Assembly: GCF_032116555.1 (NCBI RefSeq)
Contig: NZ_CP134949.1
Location: 2,666,001 to 2,730,000 of the forward strand
From: Halobaculum sp. XH14
GTDB lineage: Archaea > Halobacteriota > Halobacteria > Halobacteriales > Haloferacaceae
DNA length: 64,000 nt
Reading direction: 5' to 3'
This document shows, in pieces, positions 1 through 9,000 of this stretch. The notes under the pieces are model-generated. The model was given only the letters and a program-made list of their open reading frames with translations, searched no databases and was not told where the DNA came from. Within the stretch, counting starts at the first letter, position 1. Every line of letters begins with the position of its first letter. The translations under genes were made by a program, and so were the position numbers.

Positions 1-18
1 TTCGGTTCGGTCGAGGAG

Positions 19-1512
19 TCACGGAGCGACCGTCAGCAGGAACAGCCCGGCGAAGAGGGCCGCCGAGCCGAGCAGCAGCGCCGCGAGCAGCCGCGGGTCG
101 ACGCCGAGCCGGCGACCCGCCCGCCGCGTCCGCTCGCGCGAGCGCTTCAGCGCCCGCCGAACGGCGAACCTGACGCGAAAGACGCCGTAGCGAAGCCGCC
201 AGATGACCGACTCGACGCCGTAGGCGACGAGGTGGCTCGCCTCCAGGACGATGTTGTCCTCCGGCTCGCGGTTCCGCCGTCGACGGCGACGCTTGCGTGC
301 GATCTCGCGGTGTGCGCTGGCCCGGCTGGACCGCCTCGACCCGCCGGCCGTCGAGGAGGCGCTCGCGGTCGTCGACCCGGATCCGAGACTCGACCCGCCA
401 CCGGAGCCGCCGTTCGTCCCGCTGCCGCCCGTCATCGCGCCGCTGTCGGCCGTGCTCGACCGCGGTCTGGTGTCCGTCTCGCCGGCGCCGCCGGCGCCGT
501 CGCCGGCGGCCGACCCGCCGTCCGCGTCGCCCGCATCGTCGCCATCAGCGTCGGCGTCCCCGTCCTCCGTGATTCGAACCCCGTCCGGGGACGCGGTCTG
601 GGTGCCGGAGTCGCCGCCGGAGCCGTTCGAGGTGGAGTCGTCCACCTCCGCCGAGGGGTCGACCATCTGGAGTTCGGCCTCCAGGTCGGCGCTGATCGTC
701 CGGAAGTCGGGGCGCTCGACGTCCTCCAGCCCCGGCGTCGCGCCGGCGTCAAACGTCTTCTTCCGGCGGAACTGGACCCGGTTGACCTCCTCGTCCCAGT
801 CGGTGACGAGGATCGCCTCGCCGTCGTTCAGCTCCTCGACCATTCCCGCGTACTCGTCGTCGAGGAAGCGCCCGACGACCTTCGTGTCGTTCTCCCAGGT
901 GAGCCGGTGCCAGACGAGCCAGTCACACTGGGTGATGAAGTCCTTGTCGACGGCCGCGGGCCGCTGGGACATCCCACAGAGACCGAGCCCGCGCTTCCGA
1001 CCGCGCTTTGCCACCTGGAGCAGGATCTCGCCCACCTCGTCGAGCCCGCCCGACTCGGGGAGGTACTCGTGACACTCCTCGACGAGCAGCATGAACGGCT
1101 TCTTCGCCTTCTTCTCCCTGACGAACAGCGTCTTGACGACGCCGTGGATCAGGTCACGGGCCTCGTCCACGTCGAGATACTCCGAGACGTCGAGGATGAC
1201 CGGGACGTTCTCTTCGAGCGCGAGCGTGGCGATGCGCTGGGCGTGGGTGGGCGACACCTGCACGTCACAGAGGTCGCCCGCGCCGACGTGGAGCATCTCG
1301 TAGCGCTCCTTCAGCCCGTAGTACTCGCCGTCGGTGTCGATGATGAGCAGCGGGAGGTCGAGTTCGAGCAGCTCCTCGGCGATGACGCTCGCCGTGTTAG
1401 ACTTGCCGCTCCCGGACTTGCCGGTCACGAACCCGCGGCCGGTGAGGAGTTCGATGACGGGCAGGGTGGTGCCATCATCGGAGATCCTGATCTCGTCCGG
1501 GATGCCTGACAT
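19..1512 (-). CDS. HerA/FtsK-like P-loop ATPase with C-terminal membrane anchor
   Basis: A 497-residue protein. The first 270 residues form a HerA-like (DUF87) ATPase: Walker A GKSGSGKS near residue 32, Walker B FMLLVEECHEYLP near 143, and a downstream SQRPAAVDKDF segment typical of the HerA/VirB4 fold. Residues about 290-400 are a Gly/Ser/Thr/Asp-rich linker. A very basic stretch (KRRRRRRNRE) follows, then a single hydrophobic helix near the C-terminus. HerA-family ATPases translocate DNA or act with nucleases. The tail suggests this one is tethered to the membrane, with the basic patch on the cytoplasmic side. It is transcribed alone, with a TATA-like CATATGG element about 35 bases before ATG. 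The family call is firm; the partner and substrate are unknown. Confidence 0.85.
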   Translation of the reverse strand: MSGIPDEIRISDDGTTLPVIELLTGRGFVTGKSGSGKSNTASVIAEELLELDLPLLIIDTDGEYYGLKERYEMLHVGAGDLCDVQVSPTHAQRIATLALEENVPVILDVSEYLDVDEARDLIHGVVKTLFVREKKAKKPFMLLVEECHEYLPESGGLDEVGEILLQVAKRGRKRGLGLCGMSQRPAAVDKDFITQCDWLVWHRLTWENDTKVVGRFLDDEYAGMVEELNDGEAILVTDWDEEVNRVQFRRKKTFDAGATPGLEDVERPDFRTISADLEAELQMVDPSAEVDDSTSNGSGGDSGTQTASPDGVRITEDGDADADGDDAGDADGGSAAGDGAGGAGETDTRPRSSTADSGAMTGGSGTNGGSGGGSSLGSGSTTASASSTAGGSRRSSRASAHREIARKRRRRRRNREPEDNIVLEASHLVAYGVESVIWRLRYGVFRVRFAVRRALKRSRERTRRAGRRLGVDPRLLAALLLGSAALFAGLFLLTVAP

Positions 1513-1652
1513 CGTTCACACCCACGTGCGCGAGGGGCCGCCATATGCCTTCTGTCGTGAGCCGGGCGCTACCGTCCCGTGACCCGGGCGCCGTGGCGTC
1601 GGACGCCCGCGGCTGATGTCCGGCCGCTGTCACCGGCGCGGGAGCCGTCGGT

Positions 1653-1662
1653 ACCTTTTTCG
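1653..1662 (+). promoter_or_regulatory. TATA-like promoter of the membrane protein gene at 1686
   Basis: The element acctttttcg lies about 26-33 bases before the ATG at 1686, the spacing expected for a leaderless haloarchaeal transcript. Confidence 0.5.
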
Positions 1663-1685
1663 CCCCCAGACGGCTGTGCTCGCAC

Positions 1686-2138
1686 ATGTCTTCCAGCAGC
1701 TGGTTCGAGGGCCAGCTCAAGCAGATCGTCCTGCTGGTCGCGGTTTCGACGGTCGTGCTGACCGCCGACTTCGTCGGCCTGCTGTCGCTGTTGACCGGAC
1801 GGGCGACGGAAATCGGCACCGGCATCGGCGGGCGCTTCCCGGCCTACGTGCTCGTGATGGCGGTCGCGTTCGTCGTCACCATCGTCGGGCTGGCACGGTT
1901 CGACACGGACGGGCGGACGGTGCTCTCGGCGGCGACGGGCGTGGGCCTCCTGACGCTAGTCACGGGCGCGCTGGCCGGCGAGGGCGTCGTGTACGCCATC
2001 GCCTACCCGAGCGAAATCCTGAGTTCACAGCTCCTCTTCTACTTCGTCGCGGCCGGGCTCATCGGGACGGGACTCAGCTTCTGGACGGTCAACTACTGGC
2101 GCGACTTCACGCGGGAGGCGCGGACCGCCGGCGCGTGA
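1686..2138 (+). CDS. Four-helix membrane protein, unknown function
   Basis: 150 residues with four clear hydrophobic segments (about 12-35, 50-72, 78-105 and 115-140). The N-terminal MSSSSWFEGQLKQ is short and polar, with no cleavable signal. The ATG at 1686 is chosen because a TATA-like box sits at leaderless distance. I see no catalytic motif. The gene diverges from the HerA-like ATPase and is followed by the MFS gene on the opposite strand, so it is probably monocistronic. It is a hypothetical integral membrane protein of haloarchaeal type. Confidence 0.75.
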   Translation: MSSSSWFEGQLKQIVLLVAVSTVVLTADFVGLLSLLTGRATEIGTGIGGRFPAYVLVMAVAFVVTIVGLARFDTDGRTVLSAATGVGLLTLVTGALAGEGVVYAIAYPSEILSSQLLFYFVAAGLIGTGLSFWTVNYWRDFTREARTAGA

Positions 2139-2259
2139 CCGAACTGTCCGACGGCGTGAGCGACGGCGACCGGTCCGAGCGCGACCCGTCCGATGCCGTC
2201 GGCCACGGGGACCCATCCGAGTGCGACCCATCCTCTCTCGCCCCTGGGACCATCGCGCC

Positions 2260-3486
2260 TCACCGGGCCGGCGTCTCGGCGACGTCGGGGTTGAGTTCGC
2301 CCGTGTGCCGGTACGTGCCGGCCAGCAGGACGACGCCGCCCAGCAGCGGGATCAGCGCACAGGCCGCGTAGACGGGGACGAACCCGAGCGCCTCCACCGC
2401 CGGGAGCGAGACGATGGGACCCAGTCCGCCCCCCACGTCGCCGAGGACGTTGTTCGTCCCCGTCGCGCGGCCCATCCGATCGGTCGGGGTCAGATCAGCC
2501 AGCAGCGCCATCAGCGGGCCGCCGACGCCGCCCTGGCCCGCGCCGATGGCGAGACAGGCCACGAGCAGGTCGGCGCGGGTGTCCGCGACCGCGAGCAGCA
2601 GGAACCCGCCGCAGGCAAGCAGGAGGAACGTCAGCAGGACCGGGATCCTGGCCTCCAGCCGGTCGCTCACCGTGCCGCCGACGAGCATGAACGCCGACCC
2701 GGCGAGCACCGTGGCGGCCATCAGGAACCCCGAGGTGCCCTGGGCCGAGTAGTCGAGGACGGTGATACCACGCTCTCCCAGCAGCAGCACCAGCGTCGCA
2801 AAGAGGACGCCGGCGTACGAGAAGTAGAGCCCGAAGTTGACGAGCCCCGCCGTCAGCGCCGGCGTGCTCCGGTCGACGTCCCAGGGCCGCACCGTCGAAC
2901 TCGACTCGCTCGCGTGGGTCTCCGGGACCGTGAGGAACGCCAGCCCGCCCGACACCAGCGCGAACGCCGCCGCGAGCGCGAACGCGGTCGAGACGCTGTA
3001 CATGTCGCTCACGACGCCGCCGAGCACCAGCCCCGCCGGGAAGCCGAACGTGATGCCCGCCCGGACGAACCCCATGCTCGTCCCCCGGGAGGACGCCTCG
3101 CTCACGTCGGCCGTGATGGTGTAGGCCGTCGCGAACACGAGCGCGCTGCCGAGTCCCCACGCGACCCGCGCGAGGAGGAACCAGACCTCCGGGAGTGAGG
3201 AGGCCAGCGCGACGTTGTAGCCCAGCGTCGCCACGCCCTCGACCACGAGGCCGACGATGAACGGCCGGCGGGTGCCGACCCGGTCGACGAGCGCCCCCGC
3301 GGGCGCGTTCGCGACCATCCTGACGAACCGGTTCGCGCTCAGGATGAGGCCGACCAGGAACGGGGAGATGCCGAGCACCGCCCCGAGGTTCGGCAGGATG
3401 GGGAACACGACGCCGCCGCCGAAGCCGACGAAGAACGTGCAGGCGATGACCGCGAGGATCACCGCACGGGGGCGAACGTCGCCCAC
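2260..3486 (-). CDS. MFS transporter (12 TM)
   Basis: A 408-residue major facilitator. Hydrophobic helices run the whole length, and the loop between helices 2 and 3 carries the MFS signature as GALVDRVGTRRP. The central loop (about 195-210, SESSSTVRPWDVDRS) is the usual cytoplasmic linker between the two six-helix halves. It starts with GTG at 3486. The substrate cannot be read from sequence; the pattern is close to drug/H+ antiporters of the archaeal multidrug type. No neighbour points to a substrate. Confidence 0.88.
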   Translation of the reverse strand: MGDVRPRAVILAVIACTFFVGFGGGVVFPILPNLGAVLGISPFLVGLILSANRFVRMVANAPAGALVDRVGTRRPFIVGLVVEGVATLGYNVALASSLPEVWFLLARVAWGLGSALVFATAYTITADVSEASSRGTSMGFVRAGITFGFPAGLVLGGVVSDMYSVSTAFALAAAFALVSGGLAFLTVPETHASESSSTVRPWDVDRSTPALTAGLVNFGLYFSYAGVLFATLVLLLGERGITVLDYSAQGTSGFLMAATVLAGSAFMLVGGTVSDRLEARIPVLLTFLLLACGGFLLLAVADTRADLLVACLAIGAGQGGVGGPLMALLADLTPTDRMGRATGTNNVLGDVGGGLGPIVSLPAVEALGFVPVYAACALIPLLGGVVLLAGTYRHTGELNPDVAETPAR

Positions 3487-3660
3487 TCAGGACCACCCGT
3501 CGAACCCGCGGCTGCGCGGGGCGAGCGAACCGACACGCCGACGGGAGGAGCCCGGAATCACACTGGCCGAGTAGTCAGTTCCGCCGTATCAGTCGTTCGG
3601 TCCCAGCAGTCCGGGCCGGAACGTCGAACGCCGGGGACGCCGCGACCCGCGGTCCGGAAC

Positions 3661-5391
3661 TTACTCCGGGCCGTCGGTCGGCGTCCCGCTCGGCGCGTCT
3701 GTGGGCGTGGCCTCGGGCGTGTCGGTCGCACCCGTCGTCGGAGAGTCAGTCGGCTCCTCCGTCGGCGTCCCCGCCGTAGCGACGCAGTCGGCGGCGTTCA
3801 CGACGTTGAAGCTCACGTCGCCCCCGTCGGCGGAGATTCGGACGTTCTCGATGGCCTTTCCCTCGTTCTCGCCCGTCCCGGCGAACGTCACCGGGGCGGC
3901 GTACGCCGGGTCGCCGCCGCGCTCGCCGACCCGCCGTTCGGACCCGTCGGCGAACGCCAGATCGGCGAACTGGAACGTCCGGGGGAGCGAGCCGAACTCC
4001 GCGGCGCCGACCGTGACCTCGGTGCAGTCGTCGCTGAACCGCGTCGCGTGCTCGCCCGGGCCACAGGGGGAGTTCGGGTTCCGGACGACGACCTCGTTGG
4101 GTGTGTCGAAGCTGAGCCGGTCGAGGACCCGACCCGGGGAGACGACGCGCAGTTCGTTCCCGAACCCGCCGTCGTACCCCTTGGTGGTCCCGTCGGCGAA
4201 GTAGGCGTTGACGTCGACGTTCACGTCGGTCGGATGTGACAGCGTCGCGGCCTCACAGCCGAACTCGACGTCCACGCACCCCCGGCGGTCGTGGGTCGCG
4301 CTCGCCCGCGCGTCGCCGTCGAGCACGACGACCTCCCGAATCCAGCCGTGGTACGCTCCGAACGTCTCGGCGTCCTCGTCCGTCTGCCCGCTGCCGGCGA
4401 AGCCGAACACCCGCTCTCCGGCGTAGTCACCGCTGAACGTGGGGACGGATCCGTCACTCATCTCCAGGCGGACCTCGTCGTACGACTCGGCCTCGACGGT
4501 CGCGTAGTAGCAGGACGGATCGATCCACGCGTCCAGTTGCCGGGCGGTCTCCTCCTCGTCTTGCTCGCTGTCCGTCTCGTCGGCGTCGGTTCCGTCCTCC
4601 CCGGTCCCGCCGTCGTCGCCGACGCGCTCGCCGGCGAGCAGCCGGTCGGTGACGTCCCGGCCGTTCAGGAGGAGGGTGAACGGGGGCGCACCGTCCGCCT
4701 TGTGCTCGAACTCGATGATCGGACCGTACAGGTAGAAGGCGTCACCGTCGCCGTCGCCCGTCGCGCCGAGCACGCCCCACGCGCCGTCGCGGAAGCGGTC
4801 GACGTCGTCCTCGACCTCGGCCGAGTTCCCGCCGCGGTCGAACGCCTTGGTGATCCGACCGTCGGCCACGACCTCGTACTCCAGCGTCCCCCCGCCGCCC
4901 GTCCTGACCTCGAACAGGTCCCGGCCGAGTTCCGCGTCCGGAGTGTCGAACGAGGTCACCCGGTCGGTCACGTCACGACCGTCGAGCAGGACCTCGAAGG
5001 CCGGCGCGGCCCCGTCGTTGTACTCGAAGTCGACGACGCTCCCGGAGAGCCGGTAGGCGTCGCCCTCCCCGTTGCCGCTCTCGCCGGCGACGGCGACCAG
5101 GCCCGAGCGGCGCTCGTCCAGGTCGTCGTTCCGGAGTTCGGCGGCGGCATCGCCCCCGAACGCCTTGGAGACCGTTCCCTCGACCGTGAACTCGTAGAAC
5201 AGCGCTCCCTCCGCCGCGGTGACGATCTCCAGGAGGGCGTCCTCACCGACCTGGAGCCACTCGCCACGGGGGCGTCGCGCCGCCGTCGTCGCCGCCCGCT
5301 CCCGGAGGGGCTCGTCGCCGATGCCGACCGAGGCGCCGCCGATCGCCGCGGCGCCGAGGAACTCCCGCCGCGACATGTCGAACGGGTACAT
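3661..5391 (-). CDS. Tat-exported surface protein with two tandem repeats
   Basis: About 576 residues from the ATG at 5391. The twin-arginine signal MSRREFLGAAAIGG follows five residues after the start. There is no lipobox cysteine, so the protein is probably released or bound non-covalently. Two repeats of about 100 residues lie side by side in the N-terminal half, each ending in a GRDVTDR motif and each containing a KAFG/KAFD segment. An acidic linker, a Cys-containing middle region and a Thr/Pro-rich C-terminal tail (TPTEEPTDSPTT type) follow; such tails are often glycosylated in haloarchaea. A TATA-like tataggt box about 30 bases upstream supports the start at 5391. No enzymatic motif is visible. 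Confidence 0.75.
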   Translation of the reverse strand: MYPFDMSRREFLGAAAIGGASVGIGDEPLRERAATTAARRPRGEWLQVGEDALLEIVTAAEGALFYEFTVEGTVSKAFGGDAAAELRNDDLDERRSGLVAVAGESGNGEGDAYRLSGSVVDFEYNDGAAPAFEVLLDGRDVTDRVTSFDTPDAELGRDLFEVRTGGGGTLEYEVVADGRITKAFDRGGNSAEVEDDVDRFRDGAWGVLGATGDGDGDAFYLYGPIIEFEHKADGAPPFTLLLNGRDVTDRLLAGERVGDDGGTGEDGTDADETDSEQDEEETARQLDAWIDPSCYYATVEAESYDEVRLEMSDGSVPTFSGDYAGERVFGFAGSGQTDEDAETFGAYHGWIREVVVLDGDARASATHDRRGCVDVEFGCEAATLSHPTDVNVDVNAYFADGTTKGYDGGFGNELRVVSPGRVLDRLSFDTPNEVVVRNPNSPCGPGEHATRFSDDCTEVTVGAAEFGSLPRTFQFADLAFADGSERRVGERGGDPAYAAPVTFAGTGENEGKAIENVRISADGGDVSFNVVNAADCVATAGTPTEEPTDSPTTGATDTPEATPTDAPSGTPTDGPE

Positions 5392-5879
5392 CGACACGTA
5401 CAACGACGTGACAGGGCGTATAGGTCCGACATCGTTCACGTCCGGCCGAAGGAACGTGGTCGCGGTAAGCCGAGCTTTCGACGCCGGCCGCGCCCGCCGG
5501 TCGTCCGCGGAACCCCGCTCCGAGCCGCGGTGGCCGGGGGTAGCAACCCGATAGTCACGCCGTTCCGACCGTCCCGTCGCGGTGACCTGTCACACGACCG
5601 GGGTACTCGTGCCGTTCGACGAGGCCCGCAGGGGTCCGGGCGGACGGGCGTAGTGGTCCGGGCCGGCCGACCGCAGCAGCCTGGGCCGCCTGCCGCAGGG
5701 GTCTGGCCCGGTCGGCGTAGCGGCTGGGTGGGTAGACGCTCGCAGTGGTGGGAGACTGAATCCCCGTCCCGGATCGGTCGCCCGGCCGACAGGAGACGGA
5801 GACGGAGCCGAGTTGCGTCAGACGATCGGCAGACGGCGGGCGAAAGAGTCCTAAACCTGTTCGCCCGAGGCCGACCCGG
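5392..5879. other. Intergenic region, divergent promoters
   Basis: About 490 bases without a convincing gene. The left edge holds the minus-strand TATA-like element of the Tat protein (near 5418). The right edge holds cctaaacc (5850-5857), 23-30 bases before the ATG at 5880. The middle is GC-rich with several short GC hairpins but no recognisable RNA gene. Confidence 0.5.
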
Positions 5880-6377
5880 ATGAACGAGAGAGGCCACGTC
5901 GTGAACGCGGTGCTGCTCGGTGTCGGCACCGGCTTGTTGCTCGAACCGACCGTCTCGGTCGCAGCCCTCCAGAGCGTCGTGCTCGTCGGGGTGCCAGTCG
6001 TCCTCGGCGCGCTGTTCCCCGACATCGACACGTCCTTCGGCACCCACCGGAAGACGTTCCACAACGTCTGGGTGCTGGGGATCTTCGTCGCGTTCCCGTA
6101 CTTCACGGGGAACCTCCAGTACGTCTGGCTGGGCATCACGACCCACTACGCGCTCGACCTGCTTGGCAACGTGAAGGGGATGGGCATCTTCCACCCGTTC
6201 CCGGGCTACTACGACATCCCGGTCGGCGTCCCCGTGACGAGCAAGTGGGCCGACGTGGTCACGCTGGCCGTGACCGCGTTCGAACTCGTGATCGTCGCGG
6301 CGATCATCAGGGCCGGTCGCGCCGGCGTGCTGGAGAGCCCGCTGTTCACGACGTTGCTCGACGCGGTTCCGGTGTAG
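5880..6377 (+). CDS. Metal-dependent hydrolase-like membrane protein (YdjM/DUF457 type)
   Basis: 165 residues with four or five hydrophobic segments. Conserved polar clusters match the YdjM/DUF457 family: LFPDIDT followed by THRKTFHNVW, and later ITTHYALDLLG, the Asp/His residues thought to bind a metal at the membrane. The family's reaction is poorly defined (related to LexA-regulated membrane proteins and phospholipase-like folds). A TATA-like element lies just upstream, giving a leaderless start. Length and motif order fit the family. Confidence 0.75.
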   Translation: MNERGHVVNAVLLGVGTGLLLEPTVSVAALQSVVLVGVPVVLGALFPDIDTSFGTHRKTFHNVWVLGIFVAFPYFTGNLQYVWLGITTHYALDLLGNVKGMGIFHPFPGYYDIPVGVPVTSKWADVVTLAVTAFELVIVAAIIRAGRAGVLESPLFTTLLDAVPV

Positions 6378-6534
6378 GACGACGAATCCGGATCCGCGAC
6401 GGTCCGCTACCCCGGGGACGGGAGATCGCCGCCCGACGGGGCCCGCTCGTCACCTCACGGTTCGACGGCCGGGCGGACACCCGTGAGGACGTCCCCCGGA
6501 AACGAATTTGACTGCCGGGTCCCAAGGGCCGAGC

Positions 6535-7689
6535 ATGGAGTTTCGGCTCTCGGAGCGACGGCGGGAACTGCGCGACGACGTCCGCGCGTTCACCCGGGAG
6601 GAGATCCGGCCGGCGGCGATCGAACTCGACGGAAACGGCGAGTACCCGGCCGACATCCTCGACGCGCTGGGCGAGCGCCGCCTGACCGGGCTCACCGTCC
6701 CGGAGTCGTACGGCGGGCGCGGGGAGGGGCTCGTCGAACTGGCCGTCGTGACCGAGGAGCTCGCGGCCGGCCTGATGTCGGTCGCCAGCGCGATGGCGCT
6801 CCACCTCGGCGTCGCCGCGGTCATCGAGCGCTTCGGGACCGAACCACAGCGGGAGGCGTTCCTGCCGGAGATGGCGACGTTCGACCGGGTCGGCGCGCTC
6901 GGTCTCAGCGAGGCGAACGCGGGGAGCGACAAGCTGGCGATGGAGACCACCGCAGAGCGCGACGGGGACGAGTGGGTGCTGGACGGCCACAAGGAGTGGG
7001 TGACGAACTTCCTCGACGCCGACGTCGTGCTCACCTACGCGAAGACCGGCCCCGACGCGGACGCCCCGCACAACGTCAGCGCGTTCCTGGTCCCGACCGA
7101 CGAGTTCGAGGTGGAGGAGGTGTGGCGGACGCTCGGCGCCCGGAGCGCGAAGTCCCCCCGCGTCTCCCTCGATGACGTGCGCGTTCCGGCGGACCGACTC
7201 GTCGGGGAGGAGGGGGAGGCGTACGTCCAGCGCGGGGCGGTCGCGACCGGCGTGAACGTCCCGGCACGCGGGGTCGGCATCGCACGCGCGGCCCTCGAGG
7301 ACACGGTCGCGTACACGAGCGGACGCGAGCAGTTCGACCGACCCGTCGGCGAGTTCCAGGGCGTCCGCTGGCGGGTCGCCGAGATGGCCGAACGGGTCGA
7401 CGCGGCGCGGTTGTTGACGCTCCGTGCCGCCGCGCGGGCGGACCGCGGGGCGGGCGTGGACCGGGAGCTGAGCATGGCGAAGGTCAGGGCGACCGAGGCG
7501 GCCGTCGAGAACGCGAACGACGCGCTCCAGCTTCACGGCGGCAAGGGGTACACCGACGAGCACCACGTGGAGCGCTACCTCCGGGACGCGCGCCTGCTCA
7601 CCATCGCCGGCGGCCCGAACGAACTCCACAGGAACACGGTCGCCGACGCGACGTTCGACGAGCGTTCCGACGCGTCCGGGGATGAGTGA
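6535..7689 (+). CDS. Acyl-CoA dehydrogenase family protein, catalytic Glu apparently absent
   Basis: 384 residues from ATG 6535; an upstream in-frame TTG is rejected because a TATA-like aatttg element sits 26 bases before the ATG. The acyl-CoA dehydrogenase fold is clear: GLTVPESYGG, the FAD-binding LGLSEANAGSD, the CoA-site GHKEWVTNF and the C-terminal LQLHGGKGYTDEHHVERYLRD. Family members oxidise acyl-CoA to enoyl-CoA and pass electrons to ETF. The usual catalytic base lies in a YEGT-type motif after RDARLLTI; here the sequence reads AGGPNELHR, so that glutamate is replaced. Either another residue acts as base, or the enzyme has a changed reaction. It stands alone, without an ETF or ligase neighbour. 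Confidence 0.85.
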   Translation: MEFRLSERRRELRDDVRAFTREEIRPAAIELDGNGEYPADILDALGERRLTGLTVPESYGGRGEGLVELAVVTEELAAGLMSVASAMALHLGVAAVIERFGTEPQREAFLPEMATFDRVGALGLSEANAGSDKLAMETTAERDGDEWVLDGHKEWVTNFLDADVVLTYAKTGPDADAPHNVSAFLVPTDEFEVEEVWRTLGARSAKSPRVSLDDVRVPADRLVGEEGEAYVQRGAVATGVNVPARGVGIARAALEDTVAYTSGREQFDRPVGEFQGVRWRVAEMAERVDAARLLTLRAAARADRGAGVDRELSMAKVRATEAAVENANDALQLHGGKGYTDEHHVERYLRDARLLTIAGGPNELHRNTVADATFDERSDASGDE

Positions 7690-7749
7690 GACCGTCGGAC
7701 GACGATCCACGCCGGGCCAGCCGCGGGGCAGCGACCGGGGCCCCACCGG

Positions 7750-7759
7750 TATCTTTAGC
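7750..7759 (+). promoter_or_regulatory. TATA-like promoter and purine-rich site before 7784
   Basis: tatctttagc lies 25-34 bases before ATG 7784, and gaggagga ends three bases before that ATG. This favours 7784 over the ATG at 7682, which overlaps the previous stop codon. Confidence 0.5.
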
Positions 7760-7783
7760 CGCTCTCGGGACCGAGGAGGAACG

Positions 7784-8326
7784 ATGCCCTCCCACGAGAC
7801 GGACGGCGGGAACGAACCGGAGCGCACGGACGACGGCGTGAACGACGCCGAGCGCGTGCGCGGCGGGGCCGGGGACGAGCACCGGGGTGGCGGCGTCGAG
7901 TCCGGGTCCCGCGAGCGCGGCCCCGACGAGGCGTTCTGTCGGGAGTGTGGAACCGTCATCGACGCCGACGCACGATACTGTCCGGACTGTGGCGCGTCCC
8001 AGACCGGGGGGCCCCGCGCATCGCCGGGGTCGACGATCGACAGGCTGGTCGAGGACCTGCTGGAGGGTGGCAACCCGTTCGTCGCGGCTGTCTTCTCCGC
8101 GCTGGTCCCCGGGCTTGGTCAGCTGTACAACCGGGAGCTCGAGAAGGGGCTCGTCGTGTTCGTCGCGAGCGTCCTCGCGGTGTTCTCGACCGCGATCCTG
8201 ATCGGGTTCCTCCTCTACCCCGCCGTCTGGCTCTTCGCCATCTACGACGCGTACACGGTCGCGGATCGGCAGTCCGAGGAGCGCGACGAGGCGGAACGCG
8301 GCGAGCCCTCCCACGGGACCCGGTGA
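7784..8326 (+). CDS. Zinc-ribbon membrane protein
   Basis: 180 residues. An acidic, Gly/Glu-rich N-terminus precedes a zinc ribbon (CRECG...CPDCG, about residues 48-70). Two hydrophobic helices follow (about 103-150) in a TM2-type arrangement (AVFSALVPGLGQLYNRELEKG, here given as two parts: AVFSALVPGLGQ and LYNRELEKG), which is typical of the TM2 domain family. A charged C-terminal tail ends the protein. Such ribbon-TM2 proteins are common in haloarchaea and have no assigned function. The start is chosen from the promoter at 7750-7759. Confidence 0.75.
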   Translation: MPSHETDGGNEPERTDDGVNDAERVRGGAGDEHRGGGVESGSRERGPDEAFCRECGTVIDADARYCPDCGASQTGGPRASPGSTIDRLVEDLLEGGNPFVAAVFSALVPGLGQLYNRELEKGLVVFVASVLAVFSTAILIGFLLYPAVWLFAIYDAYTVADRQSEERDEAERGEPSHGTR

Positions 8327-8332
8327 CCGTCG

Positions 8333-8944
8333 ATGGCCGAGGTCTGCCTCTACGTCGCGGCCAGCCTCGACGGCTTCCTCGCCGACGCGGACGGCGGGGT
8401 CGGCTGGCTCGAGGCGTTCGAGGACGAGTACCCGGACGGTGAGCCGGGCGAGAACGGGTACGAGGCGTTCTTCGGGACGGTCGACTGTCTCGTGATGGGC
8501 GCGAACACGTACGAGCAGATCGTCACCGAGTTCGCGGGAGACGCCGAGGACCGGGCTCCCGACGCCGACGGCGGTGGCGACGACGGCAATGGCGACGACG
8601 CGGCCGTTGCCGGCTGGCCCTACGGCGACGTCCCGACGTACGTGACGACCCACCGCGACCTGCCCCGGGCGAGCGACGCCGTCGAGTTCTTCGCGGGCGA
8701 CGTCGCCGACCTGGCCGCCGATCTCGACGCCGAGTACGACACGGTGTGGCTCGTTGGCGGGGCGGCGCTCGCACGGGAGTTCGTCCGGAAGAACCTCGTC
8801 GACGAGATCAGGCTGTCGATCGTGCCGGTCCTGCTTGGCGAGGGGATCCGGCTGTTCGCCGAGGACGGGCCGGAACGCTCGCTCCATCTCGTCGACGAGA
8901 CCGCCTTCGAGAGCGGCATCGTCGAGTTGCGGTACGCGCTGTGA
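8333..8944 (+). CDS. Dihydrofolate reductase-like protein (RibD C-terminal family)
   Basis: 203 residues of the RibD-C/DHFR superfamily (YwjB/YyaP type). The N-terminal VCLYVAASLDGFLADADG is the classical start of this family. The NADPH-binding VWLVGGAALAREF and the C-terminal IRLSIVPVLLGEGIRLF complete the fold. An insert rich in Asp/Gly (about 65-90) interrupts the middle. The protein probably reduces a pterin or related keto substrate with NAD(P)H, but members are rarely characterised. It begins six bases after the preceding stop and may be cotranscribed with the zinc-ribbon gene. Confidence 0.85.
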   Translation: MAEVCLYVAASLDGFLADADGGVGWLEAFEDEYPDGEPGENGYEAFFGTVDCLVMGANTYEQIVTEFAGDAEDRAPDADGGGDDGNGDDAAVAGWPYGDVPTYVTTHRDLPRASDAVEFFAGDVADLAADLDAEYDTVWLVGGAALAREFVRKNLVDEIRLSIVPVLLGEGIRLFAEDGPERSLHLVDETAFESGIVELRYAL

Positions 8945-9000
8945 GCGGATCGGTCGTCGGGCGGATCTTCCGGGTGACCGGGCCGGGGCGTCGCCGGGAG

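Noticed and set aside
232-1509. Long plus-strand frame opposite the HerA-like gene
   Set aside because: Composition is Arg/Ala/Val-biased with no motif, while the minus frame has complete ATPase motifs.
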